The translations under genes were made by a program, and so were the position numbers. A stretch of 64,000 bases of DNA from an uncultured Alphaproteobacteria bacterium (GTDB lineage Bacteria; Pseudomonadota; Alphaproteobacteria; HIMB59): NCBI GenBank assembly GCA_902619375.1, contig CACNEB010000001.1:124001-188000 (forward strand), read 5' to 3'. The notes below the pieces were generated by a model. That model did not search any database. It worked only from the letters and a program-made list of their open reading frames with translations, and was not told where the DNA came from. Shown in pieces: positions 36,319-45,261 of this stretch (positions are counted from its first letter, which is position 1; each line of letters begins with the position of its first letter).

Positions 36319-37501
36319 AAGAATAACTATCAGGTTTAATGGGAATAGATCTATCTATCCCCTTTACAATTTTTTTTTCTTTATCATAAAAAGGTAAATC
36401 CACAACGACTCCGGTATGTGAAGAATTATCTGGGAGAATTATTTCTATCTCTTTATTTATATAATCATTTGGTTTATAAAATCTTACATAACCAATTCCT
36501 TGTTGGAGAGTTGGAGATGGTACACCTGCTGTTATGTAGCCGACTTCTTTATCATTAATGTTTATTTTACTTCCGGCTTTAGGAACTGCTGTTTTACATG
36601 TTATTCCAAATAAACAAGTCCTTTTATCTTTTTTAATTAATGCATCTTTACCGATAAAATCTTTATCCATATTAACAAAATACCCTAGGCCTGCTTCGAA
36701 AGGAGTAATTGTTGTATCTATATCAGTTAAATTTCCAAAAATACCACCCTCAATTCTTCTAATAGTCATGGCTCTAGAGGCAGAAAATTGCATACCATAT
36801 GGTTTACCACATTCAATAAGATAGTCCCATAGAGCCAAATGGTCTGTGTTAAAACCATCACAAAAAATTTCAAATCCTAATTCATTTGTAAAACCTGTTC
36901 TTGAGACATATAAAGTTTGCCCTCCTAGATCAAAAAAATTGGATGTAAAATAAGGCATATTTTCATCAATCTTTCCATTAGATGCTAACTTCATAATATC
37001 GATTGATGCCGGACCTTGAATTTGAAGAACTCTGGATTTAGGGTCTTTTATTTGAATATCATAATTTGAACTATGAGCAATAAGCCAATCTTCAAATGGG
37101 CCGTCTGCTTGAACGTACCAAAACTTTTCTTCATCAAATCTAAATAAAACTCCATCCATGAAAATTCCACCTTTTGGTGTACATGCGAGTGCATAATAAC
37201 CTCTGCCAATTTTTGTTTTTGAAATATCTCTTGTCAGCACTTTATTCAAAAAAGAAACTGAGTCTTTTCCTGATATTTCTATCGGTTTTTCTGGAACATC
37301 AAATAAAAGAGCTTTTTGTCTTAAAAGCCAATATTTTTCTAAAGGATCTTCATCAATTTTCATAGGAAAGTATCTTCCTGCATAGACACCTCTGACCATA
37401 TTAGAAGTATTAGTACGCTGAATGAATGGGGATTCTTCAAATCTACGCGCACTAATTTGAATTGTTTGGTTTAGATCAGCTTCTTCTTGTAAATTTCCCA
37501 T
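36305..37501 (-). CDS. GcvT-like tetrahydrofolate-dependent aminomethyltransferase/demethylase
   Basis: 398 residues. N-terminal RRFEESPFIQRT and GRYFP lead-in, then the folate-binding domain (SFLNKVLTRDISK, YALACTPKGGIFMDG, VLQIQGPAS, TNELGFEIFC) and a GcvT C-terminal barrel (GYITAGVPSPTLQQGIGYV). Such stand-alone proteins move a methyl group from N- or S-methyl compounds to THF (dimethylglycine, sarcosine and DMSP demethylases). It directly follows the Mo enzyme stop, so it probably handles the same substrate. DmdA itself is not supported by the N-terminus. Confidence 0.82.
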   Translation of the reverse strand: MGNLQEEADLNQTIQISARRFEESPFIQRTNTSNMVRGVYAGRYFPMKIDEDPLEKYWLLRQKALLFDVPEKPIEISGKDSVSFLNKVLTRDISKTKIGRGYYALACTPKGGIFMDGVLFRFDEEKFWYVQADGPFEDWLIAHSSNYDIQIKDPKSRVLQIQGPASIDIMKLASNGKIDENMPYFTSNFFDLGGQTLYVSRTGFTNELGFEIFCDGFNTDHLALWDYLIECGKPYGMQFSASRAMTIRRIEGGIFGNLTDIDTTITPFEAGLGYFVNMDKDFIGKDALIKKDKRTCLFGITCKTAVPKAGSKININDKEVGYITAGVPSPTLQQGIGYVRFYKPNDYINKEIEIILPDNSSHTGVVVDLPFYDKEKKIVKGIDRSIPIKPDSYSFDAK

Positions 37502-39847
37502 TTATTTACCAATGACTCTATTAGATTTATAATCACGAATAATAACAGGAGGGTCAAATGCAGTCACAGGAGAAATATTATCTTTAACTAATTCTACTTC
37601 GATAAGACATGAGTGTGCTATAGGACCTTGACCTAATTTCGAAGTTCCTTTGTCTTTTGTAAGGACATTAGGATTACCATGTTTACAGATGGTTTTTAAA
37701 TTTTTAGTATCCTCAGGATCGTACCATGCACCTGTACTAATTTGAACAACTCCAGGGCGGATATTATCATTAATATTTACACCAGCTAAACAGGCACCTC
37801 TATCATTAAAAAGTTTTACTATATCTCCCTGATTTATTCCACGAATGCTCGCATCAACACTATTCATTTCAATTGGTTCACGATCTTTAATTTTAAATGA
37901 TTTACTATAACCTCCGTGATCCATTTGACTATGTAATTTATTTTTTGGTTGATTAGATATTAAATGTAAAGGATAGTTTTTATTTTTACTTCCAAGCCAT
38001 TCACAGGGTTCTAACCAGGTTGGATGACCAGGACAATCTTCATAATTAAAACTATCTACTGTTTTAGAATATATTTCTATTTTTCCACTTGGAGTTGAAA
38101 GGGGAAATTTAGTAGGATCTTCTCTAAAATCTTTTAACATTATTGTATTTTCTTTTGGTGGTGGTACTTTAAACCACCCTATTTTTCTAAACTCCTGATA
38201 GTTAGGAAAATCGATATTTTTTAATGACTTTGATTTGACTGACGTTTCTTGATAAATCCATTTTTGCCAATCCTCTTCATCTCTTCCTTCAGTAAAAAGA
38301 TTTTCAATATCCATTTTTTTTGCAATTCCTTTAAAAATATCAAAATCACTTTTAGCCTCTTCAAAAGGTTCAACTAATTTTGACATTGAAATTACATAAG
38401 GATCTCTTGGGGTAAGCATTATGTCTTGTCTTTCAAGTGGAGTGGTACAAGGTAAGATAATATCTGAATATTTAGCTAAAGAATTCCAGCACCATTCATT
38501 AGAAATAATGGTTTCAGGTTTTTGCCAAGCTAGCAAAAGTTTATTAATATCCTGATGATGATGAAATGGGTTTCCACCTGCCCAATAAATTAATTTAATA
38601 TCAGGATATTCATACTCCTTGCCATCAAAATGAAAAGTTTTACCTGGATTCAAAAGTAAATCACTTATTCTTGCAACTGGAATAAAATTATCAATTTTAT
38701 TGTCAGATTGTGGAAAAGCAGCACCAGGAATAATGGAAAACTGCCCACCAATGTGATTAGTTGCACTATAACCAAATCCAAAACCACCACCTGGTAAACC
38801 TATTTGACCCAACATTGATGCCAGCATAATTGCTGCCCAAAAAGGCTGTTCACCATGATCTTGGCGAGTTAAAGACCAACTAACAGATATCATAGTTCGC
38901 TTTGAGGACATGTCCCTTGCTAGAGATATAATTTCTTCAGGTGAGATTTCACTTATTTCTGAAGCCCAATTAGCATCTTTTACAACTCCATCTAAATCTC
39001 CTAAAAGATATGGTAAGAAAATATCAAATCCTTCTGTGTATTTTTCAATAAATATTTCACTATATAAATTTTCTTTGTATAGTGTGTGTGCTAGACCGAG
39101 CATAATTGCTACATCAGTATTAGGTCTTAAAGGTAACCACTTTCCTTTAACTTCGTCTAACAAGTCACTTTTAAGTGGACTCAAATTTACAAATCTTATG
39201 CCAGCTTTAGCAGAACTAATAAGTTTTTCTTTTTGATTATGACTTCCAGTTCCACCTTGAGCTATTTGACCATTTTTTAGAGGAATCCCTCCAAAACATA
39301 CAAATAGTTCTGTGTTTTCTTCGATTGAGTCCCAACTAGTACAGGTATCAAGAAAGGCTCTATAGCTTCCAAGTATATGGGGAACCATTGCTTCTGCTGC
39401 TGCAAAACTGTAAGTAAACTTTGATCTTGTGTAGCCACCTATGCAATTTAAAAAACGATGTAGTTGGCTTTGAGCATGATGAAATCTTCCAGCACTAGCC
39501 CAGCCATAAGATCCACCAAATATTGAGGAATTACCAAAGTTTTCTCTTACTCTGTTTAATTCTTTGGCTACTATATTTTCAGCTTCATCCCAAGATACAG
39601 CCACAAAAGGATCTATCCCCCTTAAGTTATTGTTTGTTCCTGGTCCATTATCAATCCAACTTTTTCTGATCATAGGCTTATCAATTCGCGTTTGATTATC
39701 GTGAATGTCTAAAATACCTGGGCCTATTGGTGATGGATCTTTATCATTTTCCCATCCAATTAATTCTGTGACTTTCCCATTATTTACTTTTGCTCTATAA
39801 GTTCCCCAATGCGAACTAGTTAAGGGAAGATCTTTCTTAAAACCCAT
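37502..39847 (-). CDS. Cytoplasmic BisC/TorA-type molybdopterin oxidoreductase
   Basis: 781 residues. No Tat signal and no N-terminal 4Fe-4S Cys cluster. It opens LTSSHWGTYRAKV as BisC/TorA proteins do. The Mo-coordinating Ser is S113 in GGSYGWASAGRFH. GGNPFHHHQD, NEWCWNSLAKYSDIILP and a late molybdopterin-binding domain are intact. Relatives reduce S- or N-oxides (biotin sulfoxide, TMAO, DMSO). Its start overlaps the permease stop by 1 nt. A link with import of a methylated N- or S-oxide is my inference. Confidence 0.88.
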   Translation of the reverse strand: MGFKKDLPLTSSHWGTYRAKVNNGKVTELIGWENDKDPSPIGPGILDIHDNQTRIDKPMIRKSWIDNGPGTNNNLRGIDPFVAVSWDEAENIVAKELNRVRENFGNSSIFGGSYGWASAGRFHHAQSQLHRFLNCIGGYTRSKFTYSFAAAEAMVPHILGSYRAFLDTCTSWDSIEENTELFVCFGGIPLKNGQIAQGGTGSHNQKEKLISSAKAGIRFVNLSPLKSDLLDEVKGKWLPLRPNTDVAIMLGLAHTLYKENLYSEIFIEKYTEGFDIFLPYLLGDLDGVVKDANWASEISEISPEEIISLARDMSSKRTMISVSWSLTRQDHGEQPFWAAIMLASMLGQIGLPGGGFGFGYSATNHIGGQFSIIPGAAFPQSDNKIDNFIPVARISDLLLNPGKTFHFDGKEYEYPDIKLIYWAGGNPFHHHQDINKLLLAWQKPETIISNEWCWNSLAKYSDIILPCTTPLERQDIMLTPRDPYVISMSKLVEPFEEAKSDFDIFKGIAKKMDIENLFTEGRDEEDWQKWIYQETSVKSKSLKNIDFPNYQEFRKIGWFKVPPPKENTIMLKDFREDPTKFPLSTPSGKIEIYSKTVDSFNYEDCPGHPTWLEPCEWLGSKNKNYPLHLISNQPKNKLHSQMDHGGYSKSFKIKDREPIEMNSVDASIRGINQGDIVKLFNDRGACLAGVNINDNIRPGVVQISTGAWYDPEDTKNLKTICKHGNPNVLTKDKGTSKLGQGPIAHSCLIEVELVKDNISPVTAFDPPVIIRDYKSNRVIGK

Positions 39848-41970
39848 TAGGAATTATCTAATCCAAGGGCTTGTCTTTGTTTCTTAGTCCAGGCGTGGGT
39901 TATCCTATCGATGATAATAGCTAGAAGAACGATAGCTAAACCGGCTGATAGACCTCTTCCTGTATCTGATCTTTGAAGTGCATTAAATACTTGGAGTCCT
40001 AGACCTTTTCCTCCAATCAATGGTGTAACAATTTGCATTGCAAAAGCCATTATTACAGTTTGATTAAAACCCATGACGAGACTGGGAACAGCTAGTGGAA
40101 ATTTTACTTTATTTAAAGTTTGAATACCTGTTCCTCCAAAAGATTTAGATACCTCTGAATAGCTCCCTGAAACTTGTGACAACCCAAGAGCTGTTAATCT
40201 TATTATTGGTGGTACAGAATATATAACTGTTGCAATAACTGCAGATACTATATTTCCTCCAAAAAACATTAAGACAGGAATTAAATAACAAAAATAGGGC
40301 AAAGTTTGCATTGCATCTAAAACAACATTTTGGATATCTCTGTACCATTTATTGTAGGATGCTATTACTCCAAGTGGTACTCCTATTACAAAACAAATTA
40401 AAACTGAAACTAATACTGAAGATAGCGTAATCATTGAATGCACCCACATACCTGTAGCTCCAATAAAGGCTAATAATATTGCGGTGATGGTGGCAAACTT
40501 TATTCCAACTGTCACATATCCTATTAGGATAAAAACAATCATTGTATACCACCAAGGTATCTGAGTTAGAAATAAATTTAATGGGTTTAGCAAATATAAG
40601 TAAACAAAATACTTCATGCCTTTTGCAAATGATATAAAACCAGGATCAAGAGTCATTGCCTTGACAGTATCTTCTATTGGTTTTTGAATATCAATTGCCC
40701 AAGTTTCTGGAAAAGTTCCTATACTATAAATGTATGCATCAAAAATATAAATAAAGATAAAAATTAAAAATGATGAAAATAAAAAATATCGTTGGTTTAT
40801 AAAATTTTTAACTGAACCTTTTTGAGACTTATTAAAAAAAGAAATAAAGCTAGCAATTAAACTAGCAAAAATATTAACAATAGTTGTAAAAAATATATTT
40901 ATGAGCTTTACAGATATTCTCAAAGGTAATTCAATCAAGTTTGCTAAAGGGTTTCTGTGTAAATTTTGCGGCAATAAGTAAAATTTTTTTACATCATCAG
41001 GTAAGGTTTCTTTTTCTTTACTAATAGCACTACTTATTCTATCAAACATTATTGCCATAAATAAAATACACAAGCCCCCTTCCATCGCCCAACCAACATC
41101 TAATTTTCTAATTGCTTGCCATACTTGACCACCTAAACCTTCGGCACCAATAAAAGTTGCAAGAACAACTAAAGCTAAAGCCATCATAATTGTTTGATTA
41201 ACACCCATCATGATACTTGGTAAGGCCATCGGTATTTTAATTTTAAATAAAAGCTGAAATTTATTAGATCCAAAAGACTCAGCTGACTCTATTGTTTCTT
41301 TAGATACTTGTCTTATCCCTAAATTTGTTAACCTAATAATTGGAGGCATAGCATAAATTAGTGTAGCAAGTATTGCTGGAGCACCGCCAATTCCAAAAAA
41401 GAACATAGCAGGGAATAAATATACAAAGGCAGGCATGACTTGCATGGTGTCCAAGATAGGCTTTAAAAAATTTTCAAATCTATCACTTTGAGAACTGAGT
41501 ATCCCTAGGATAACTCCAAAAATTACAGATAAAATTACTGATAAGCCCATTAATGCTAATGTTTGCATTGAGACTTCCCACATATCAACTGCACCCCAGA
41601 AATAAACTGTAAACATACAAAATAGAGCAAGTTTAATACCACCATATGCTAAAGCTGGAAGAGTCATTAAAGACATTATTAAAATCCACGGAGACTCAAC
41701 AAAGAAATTCTCCAATGCCATGTAACCAGCTTGTAAAAAAGAGGCAAATAATCTCGTTATCCATCTATAGTTATCTTTTAAATAATCTTCTCCGGCATTT
41801 ATCCATGCGGTAAATTTAAATTCATCAGTAATAGATTTAGGAAATACAGTAGGGTCCTCATTAATAATCGATAGATAATAAGCTACTGCCCCAATGATAA
41901 AAATACTTAAGTAAAAAATTATATTTTTATTTAATTTATTTTTAGTAGCTATATTTTGATCTAAAGACAT
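39847..41970 (-). CDS. Fused two-domain glycine-betaine/proline-type ABC permease (ProW-ProW)
   Basis: 707 residues holding two complete ProW-like permease domains, about 100-325 and 475-700. Each has its own EAA-type loop (TIESAESFGSNKFQLL; SEVSKSFGGTGIQTL) followed by P[SL]xMGxNQT, joined by a ~130-residue linker with extra hydrophobic segments. One polypeptide would supply the whole membrane channel. It is the first gene of the operon with the Mo enzyme, GcvT-like and SDR genes, and divergent from the ATPase over 97 nt. Confidence 0.92.
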   Translation of the reverse strand: MSLDQNIATKNKLNKNIIFYLSIFIIGAVAYYLSIINEDPTVFPKSITDEFKFTAWINAGEDYLKDNYRWITRLFASFLQAGYMALENFFVESPWILIMSLMTLPALAYGGIKLALFCMFTVYFWGAVDMWEVSMQTLALMGLSVILSVIFGVILGILSSQSDRFENFLKPILDTMQVMPAFVYLFPAMFFFGIGGAPAILATLIYAMPPIIRLTNLGIRQVSKETIESAESFGSNKFQLLFKIKIPMALPSIMMGVNQTIMMALALVVLATFIGAEGLGGQVWQAIRKLDVGWAMEGGLCILFMAIMFDRISSAISKEKETLPDDVKKFYLLPQNLHRNPLANLIELPLRISVKLINIFFTTIVNIFASLIASFISFFNKSQKGSVKNFINQRYFLFSSFLIFIFIYIFDAYIYSIGTFPETWAIDIQKPIEDTVKAMTLDPGFISFAKGMKYFVYLYLLNPLNLFLTQIPWWYTMIVFILIGYVTVGIKFATITAILLAFIGATGMWVHSMITLSSVLVSVLICFVIGVPLGVIASYNKWYRDIQNVVLDAMQTLPYFCYLIPVLMFFGGNIVSAVIATVIYSVPPIIRLTALGLSQVSGSYSEVSKSFGGTGIQTLNKVKFPLAVPSLVMGFNQTVIMAFAMQIVTPLIGGKGLGLQVFNALQRSDTGRGLSAGLAIVLLAIIIDRITHAWTKKQRQALGLDNS

Positions 41971-42067
41971 ATTTAATTATATTTATTCAACTATATAAGA
42001 ATTTATAAAAATAATTTTATTTTAATAGTATTAATTCACAATTATAATAGCCTTATACTAGGATAAT

Positions 42068-43102
42068 ATGGATAAAATTATTTGCTCAAATATATGGAAA
42101 ATTTTTGGTAATGATGAAAAAAGAATTTTAGACAATTTAGATCCAAATTTAAGTAGAGACGAAGTACAAGAAAAAACCGGACATGTAGTAGCTGTCAAAG
42201 ATGTCAGCTTTTCCATTCAAAAAGGTGAAACATTTGTTGTAATGGGATTATCAGGTAGTGGAAAATCAACTTTAGTTAGATGTTTAACTAGATTAATTGA
42301 ACCTACATCTGGATCGGTAATTATTGATGATATTGACATTACAAAAATTAGTAGAAATAGCCTTCTTGATCTTAGAAGAAATAAAATGAGTATGGTATTT
42401 CAACACTTTGGACTTTTTCCACATCGGACAGTTCTTGAAAATATTTCTTATGGTTTAGAAATTAGAGGAGAAAAAAAACAAGAAAGATTAGACAAGGCTA
42501 CAGAGTCTTTAAATCTAGTTGGTTTAAAAGGTTGGCATAATAATTATCCAAGAGAGCTATCAGGTGGAATGCAACAAAGAGTTGGTTTAGCACGTGCGAT
42601 GGCAGTTGAGCCAGAAATCTTAATATTTGATGAGCCATTTTCTGCTTTAGACCCATTGATTAGAAGAGAAATGCAAGATGAACTCTTAGACATTCAAAAA
42701 AAATTACAACGAACTATGGTTTTTATTACTCATGATTTTTTAGAGGCAATAAAAATGGGAGATCATATTGCTATTATGAAAGATGGAGAGATTTCTCAAG
42801 TTGGAACACCTGAAGAAATTGTGGCAAATCCAGTTGATAAATACGTTAAAGATTTTTGTGAAGATGTTCCAAAATATAAAGTATTAAGCGCAGGAAAAGT
42901 TATGCGTAAGGAATGTTCTGATGAGTCAAAAAAATTATTTTCAGATAAAACAAAATGCATAGATGAAAATGCTAAAATTGAAACATTAATTGACCAGATT
43001 TGTGAAGATGATACGGCCTACCCTATAATAAATTCCCAATCTGGAGAGCTAGTTGGAGAAATTGATCGAACAATTGTTATGAAGTCTATGAAATCTAAAT
43101 GA
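42068..43102 (+). CDS. proV: Glycine-betaine/proline-type ABC transporter ATPase (ProV/OpuAA)
   Basis: 344 residues. The family-specific N-terminal extension IWKIFGNDEK and a linker GHVVAVKDVSF precede Walker A GLSGSGKST, signature LSGGMQQRVGLARA, Walker B ILIFDEP and the HDFLEA switch. The C-terminal ~60 residues (KTKCIDENAKIE to GEIDRTIVM) are a partial CBS-like region. It would energise the fused permease next door. It stops 9 nt before the convergent DMT gene. Confidence 0.93.
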   Translation: MDKIICSNIWKIFGNDEKRILDNLDPNLSRDEVQEKTGHVVAVKDVSFSIQKGETFVVMGLSGSGKSTLVRCLTRLIEPTSGSVIIDDIDITKISRNSLLDLRRNKMSMVFQHFGLFPHRTVLENISYGLEIRGEKKQERLDKATESLNLVGLKGWHNNYPRELSGGMQQRVGLARAMAVEPEILIFDEPFSALDPLIRREMQDELLDIQKKLQRTMVFITHDFLEAIKMGDHIAIMKDGEISQVGTPEEIVANPVDKYVKDFCEDVPKYKVLSAGKVMRKECSDESKKLFSDKTKCIDENAKIETLIDQICEDDTAYPIINSQSGELVGEIDRTIVMKSMKSK

Positions 43103-43111
43103 ACTAATCAT

Positions 43112-44023
43112 TTAATTTGGTTTATTAATTTTCTTGTTTTTATCTCTCCAAATAATAATCATTCCTGCAAAAACTATTAATAAAACTCCAGGGAAAAGTT
43201 GATCAAAAGGTGCTTCACCAAAAAATATCCAGGCTAGAATAAAAGATGAGGGTATTGCTAAATATTCAAAAACTGCGATTTTACTAGCTGCTATTAACCT
43301 ATATGAGTAAATAAATAGTATTGCAGCAGTTCCTCCAAAAATACCAATTAATGATAAAATTAAAAAGTCAGCATTACTCTCGATATGTGTATGACCAGTT
43401 GTAAAAAAAATAAATATTAACGAACCAAGAAAAGATGAAAAGAGAGAATAAAATTGAATTTTTCCTGTAGTAAAATTATCTGGTATAAATTTTAGTACTA
43501 TAACTTGGACAGCCCATAAGAAAGCAACCAGTATTGGTAAAATAGAATAATAGGAAAAAATACTACTATTTGGTTTCATAATCATTACAACTCCAACAAA
43601 TCCAATTATAACAGCTGACCATCTATATATACCAACTCTGTCTCCTAAAAAGAAGATTGATAAAATTACTATAAAAAATGTAGAGGAAAAAGTTAGTGTA
43701 GATGCTGTAGCAAATTCCATATTATTTATAGCAATGTAATACAAAATATTAATAGCCAAAAAACATGAACCTCTAATAAAACAAAATAAAATAAATTTTT
43801 TATTTAAATTTTTAAAAAGATCAGTGCTTTCTTTATTATAAATTAGTAAAAGTATTAGAGGGATAATTGCAAAAGTATTTCTAAAAAGGGCTAGTTGAAT
43901 TGTTGAGTACTCACCTCCTAAATATTTTACAATCAATCCGTGTATATCTATGAATATTACTCCAATAACCATTGCAGAGATTGCAAGAAATGTATTTTTT
44001 TGATTATTAATAAAATTAATCAT
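43112..44023 (-). CDS. DMT-superfamily (EamA) transporter 1
   Basis: 303 residues, ten hydrophobic helices in two five-helix EamA halves (conserved STLTFSSTFFIVILSIFFLGDRVGIYRWSAV-type seam at about 110-140, GEAPFDQLFPGVLLIVFAGM near the end). Such permeases export or import metabolites. Its placement beside ProV suggests handling of an osmolyte-derived product, but nothing fixes the substrate. It starts 41 nt from the divergent Fe-ADH gene. Confidence 0.85.
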   Translation of the reverse strand: MINFINNQKNTFLAISAMVIGVIFIDIHGLIVKYLGGEYSTIQLALFRNTFAIIPLILLLIYNKESTDLFKNLNKKFILFCFIRGSCFLAINILYYIAINNMEFATASTLTFSSTFFIVILSIFFLGDRVGIYRWSAVIIGFVGVVMIMKPNSSIFSYYSILPILVAFLWAVQVIVLKFIPDNFTTGKIQFYSLFSSFLGSLIFIFFTTGHTHIESNADFLILSLIGIFGGTAAILFIYSYRLIAASKIAVFEYLAIPSSFILAWIFFGEAPFDQLFPGVLLIVFAGMIIIWRDKNKKINKPN

Positions 44024-44064
44024 TTCATATCACTATTAACTTGTTATAAACTTTATTATCTTAA

Positions 44065-45255
44065 ATGAAAAACTTTAAACTGAACGAAAAAGACATTCTC
44101 TCTAATCAAGACTGGACGTTTCCAACAACCACGTATTATGGACCAGGAAGATTTAATGAAATTGGAAATTTTTGTGAAGAATTTGATATTAAAAATCCTC
44201 TTATTGTAACAGATAGTGGAAGTAAGGATCTTCCTTTTATTAAAAAGTTAATAGCATTATTGTCAAAAAAAAATATTAAATCAGATTTATTTTATAATAT
44301 ATCTCCTAACCCACGAGATGACGAGATATCTAAAGGTTGTGACCAATTTAAAAATGGAAGTCACGACTCAATCATAGCTATTGGTGGTGGAAGTGCGATG
44401 GATGGTGGCAAATCCATATGTTTAACTGTCAATAGTGAAACCCCTTTATGGGATTTTGAGTTTGAACAACCTGTTCCAAAGATAACAAAAGAAAATGCTT
44501 TTCCAAAAATAATAACTATCCCAACAACAGCAGGAACTGGGGCAGAAACAGAAATAACAGCAATGGTTACACATTTAGAAAAAGGAATGAAATTTTGCAT
44601 ATGGCATCCAGATGTAAGGCCTATATTTACACTGGTAGATCCAGAGTTAACTTTAGAACTACCTCCAAAATTAACAGCGTGGACAGGTGTCGATGCACTT
44701 GTACATAGTATCGAGGGATACTGTGTGCCAGGTTTTCATCCACTTTGTGATGGAGCTGCTTTAGAAAGTCTTAATTTAATTTCAAAATCTCTTATTTTAG
44801 CTGTAGAAGAGCCAAATAATTTATTGGCAAGAGGTGCAATGATTATAGGATCATATTTGGGAGGAATATCCTTTTTAAAGGGATTAGGTAATGTTCATTC
44901 AATATCCCACATGGTTGGAGCAGAATTTAATACTCACCATGGTTTGACGAATGCTATTGTTTTACCACCTGTTCTTCATTTCAATTTACCAGGTATGGAC
45001 GAGAAAGTTCAAAGAATGTCAGAAGCCATGCAGTTTGAAAATCATACAGTAAAAGAATTTACTCAAAATATCGAATTGTTACTTGATAGATTAAATATCC
45101 CCAAAAGTTTAAGTGAAATTGATGTTCCCGAAGACTGTGCTGAAAGAATCGCAAAAAAAGCAATGCAGGATCAAGCCTATGCAACAAATCCAAAAGAAGC
45201 ATCATTGTTGCAAATGAAAGAAATTGTTACTCAAAGTATAAAACAAGCTCGCTAA
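44065..45255 (+). CDS. Iron-containing (group III) alcohol dehydrogenase
   Basis: 396 residues. NAD-binding AIGGGSAMDGGKS (105-117), IPTTAGTGAETE, and metal ligands D210, H214, H278 and H292 with FucO-like spacing (14 residues between the last two). It interconverts an alcohol and an aldehyde/ketone. It heads a five-gene plus-strand operon (7 nt to the amidase). The aldehyde dehydrogenase at 51-52 kb could take its product further. Confidence 0.93.
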   Translation: MKNFKLNEKDILSNQDWTFPTTTYYGPGRFNEIGNFCEEFDIKNPLIVTDSGSKDLPFIKKLIALLSKKNIKSDLFYNISPNPRDDEISKGCDQFKNGSHDSIIAIGGGSAMDGGKSICLTVNSETPLWDFEFEQPVPKITKENAFPKIITIPTTAGTGAETEITAMVTHLEKGMKFCIWHPDVRPIFTLVDPELTLELPPKLTAWTGVDALVHSIEGYCVPGFHPLCDGAALESLNLISKSLILAVEEPNNLLARGAMIIGSYLGGISFLKGLGNVHSISHMVGAEFNTHHGLTNAIVLPPVLHFNLPGMDEKVQRMSEAMQFENHTVKEFTQNIELLLDRLNIPKSLSEIDVPEDCAERIAKKAMQDQAYATNPKEASLLQMKEIVTQSIKQAR

Positions 45256-45261
45256 GCCTCT

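Noticed and set aside
36305..37501. DMSP demethylase DmdA
   Set aside because: Same fold and a tempting context, but the N-terminal region and the ALACTPKGG folate segment look more like generic GcvT-like demethylases; naming needs a tree.
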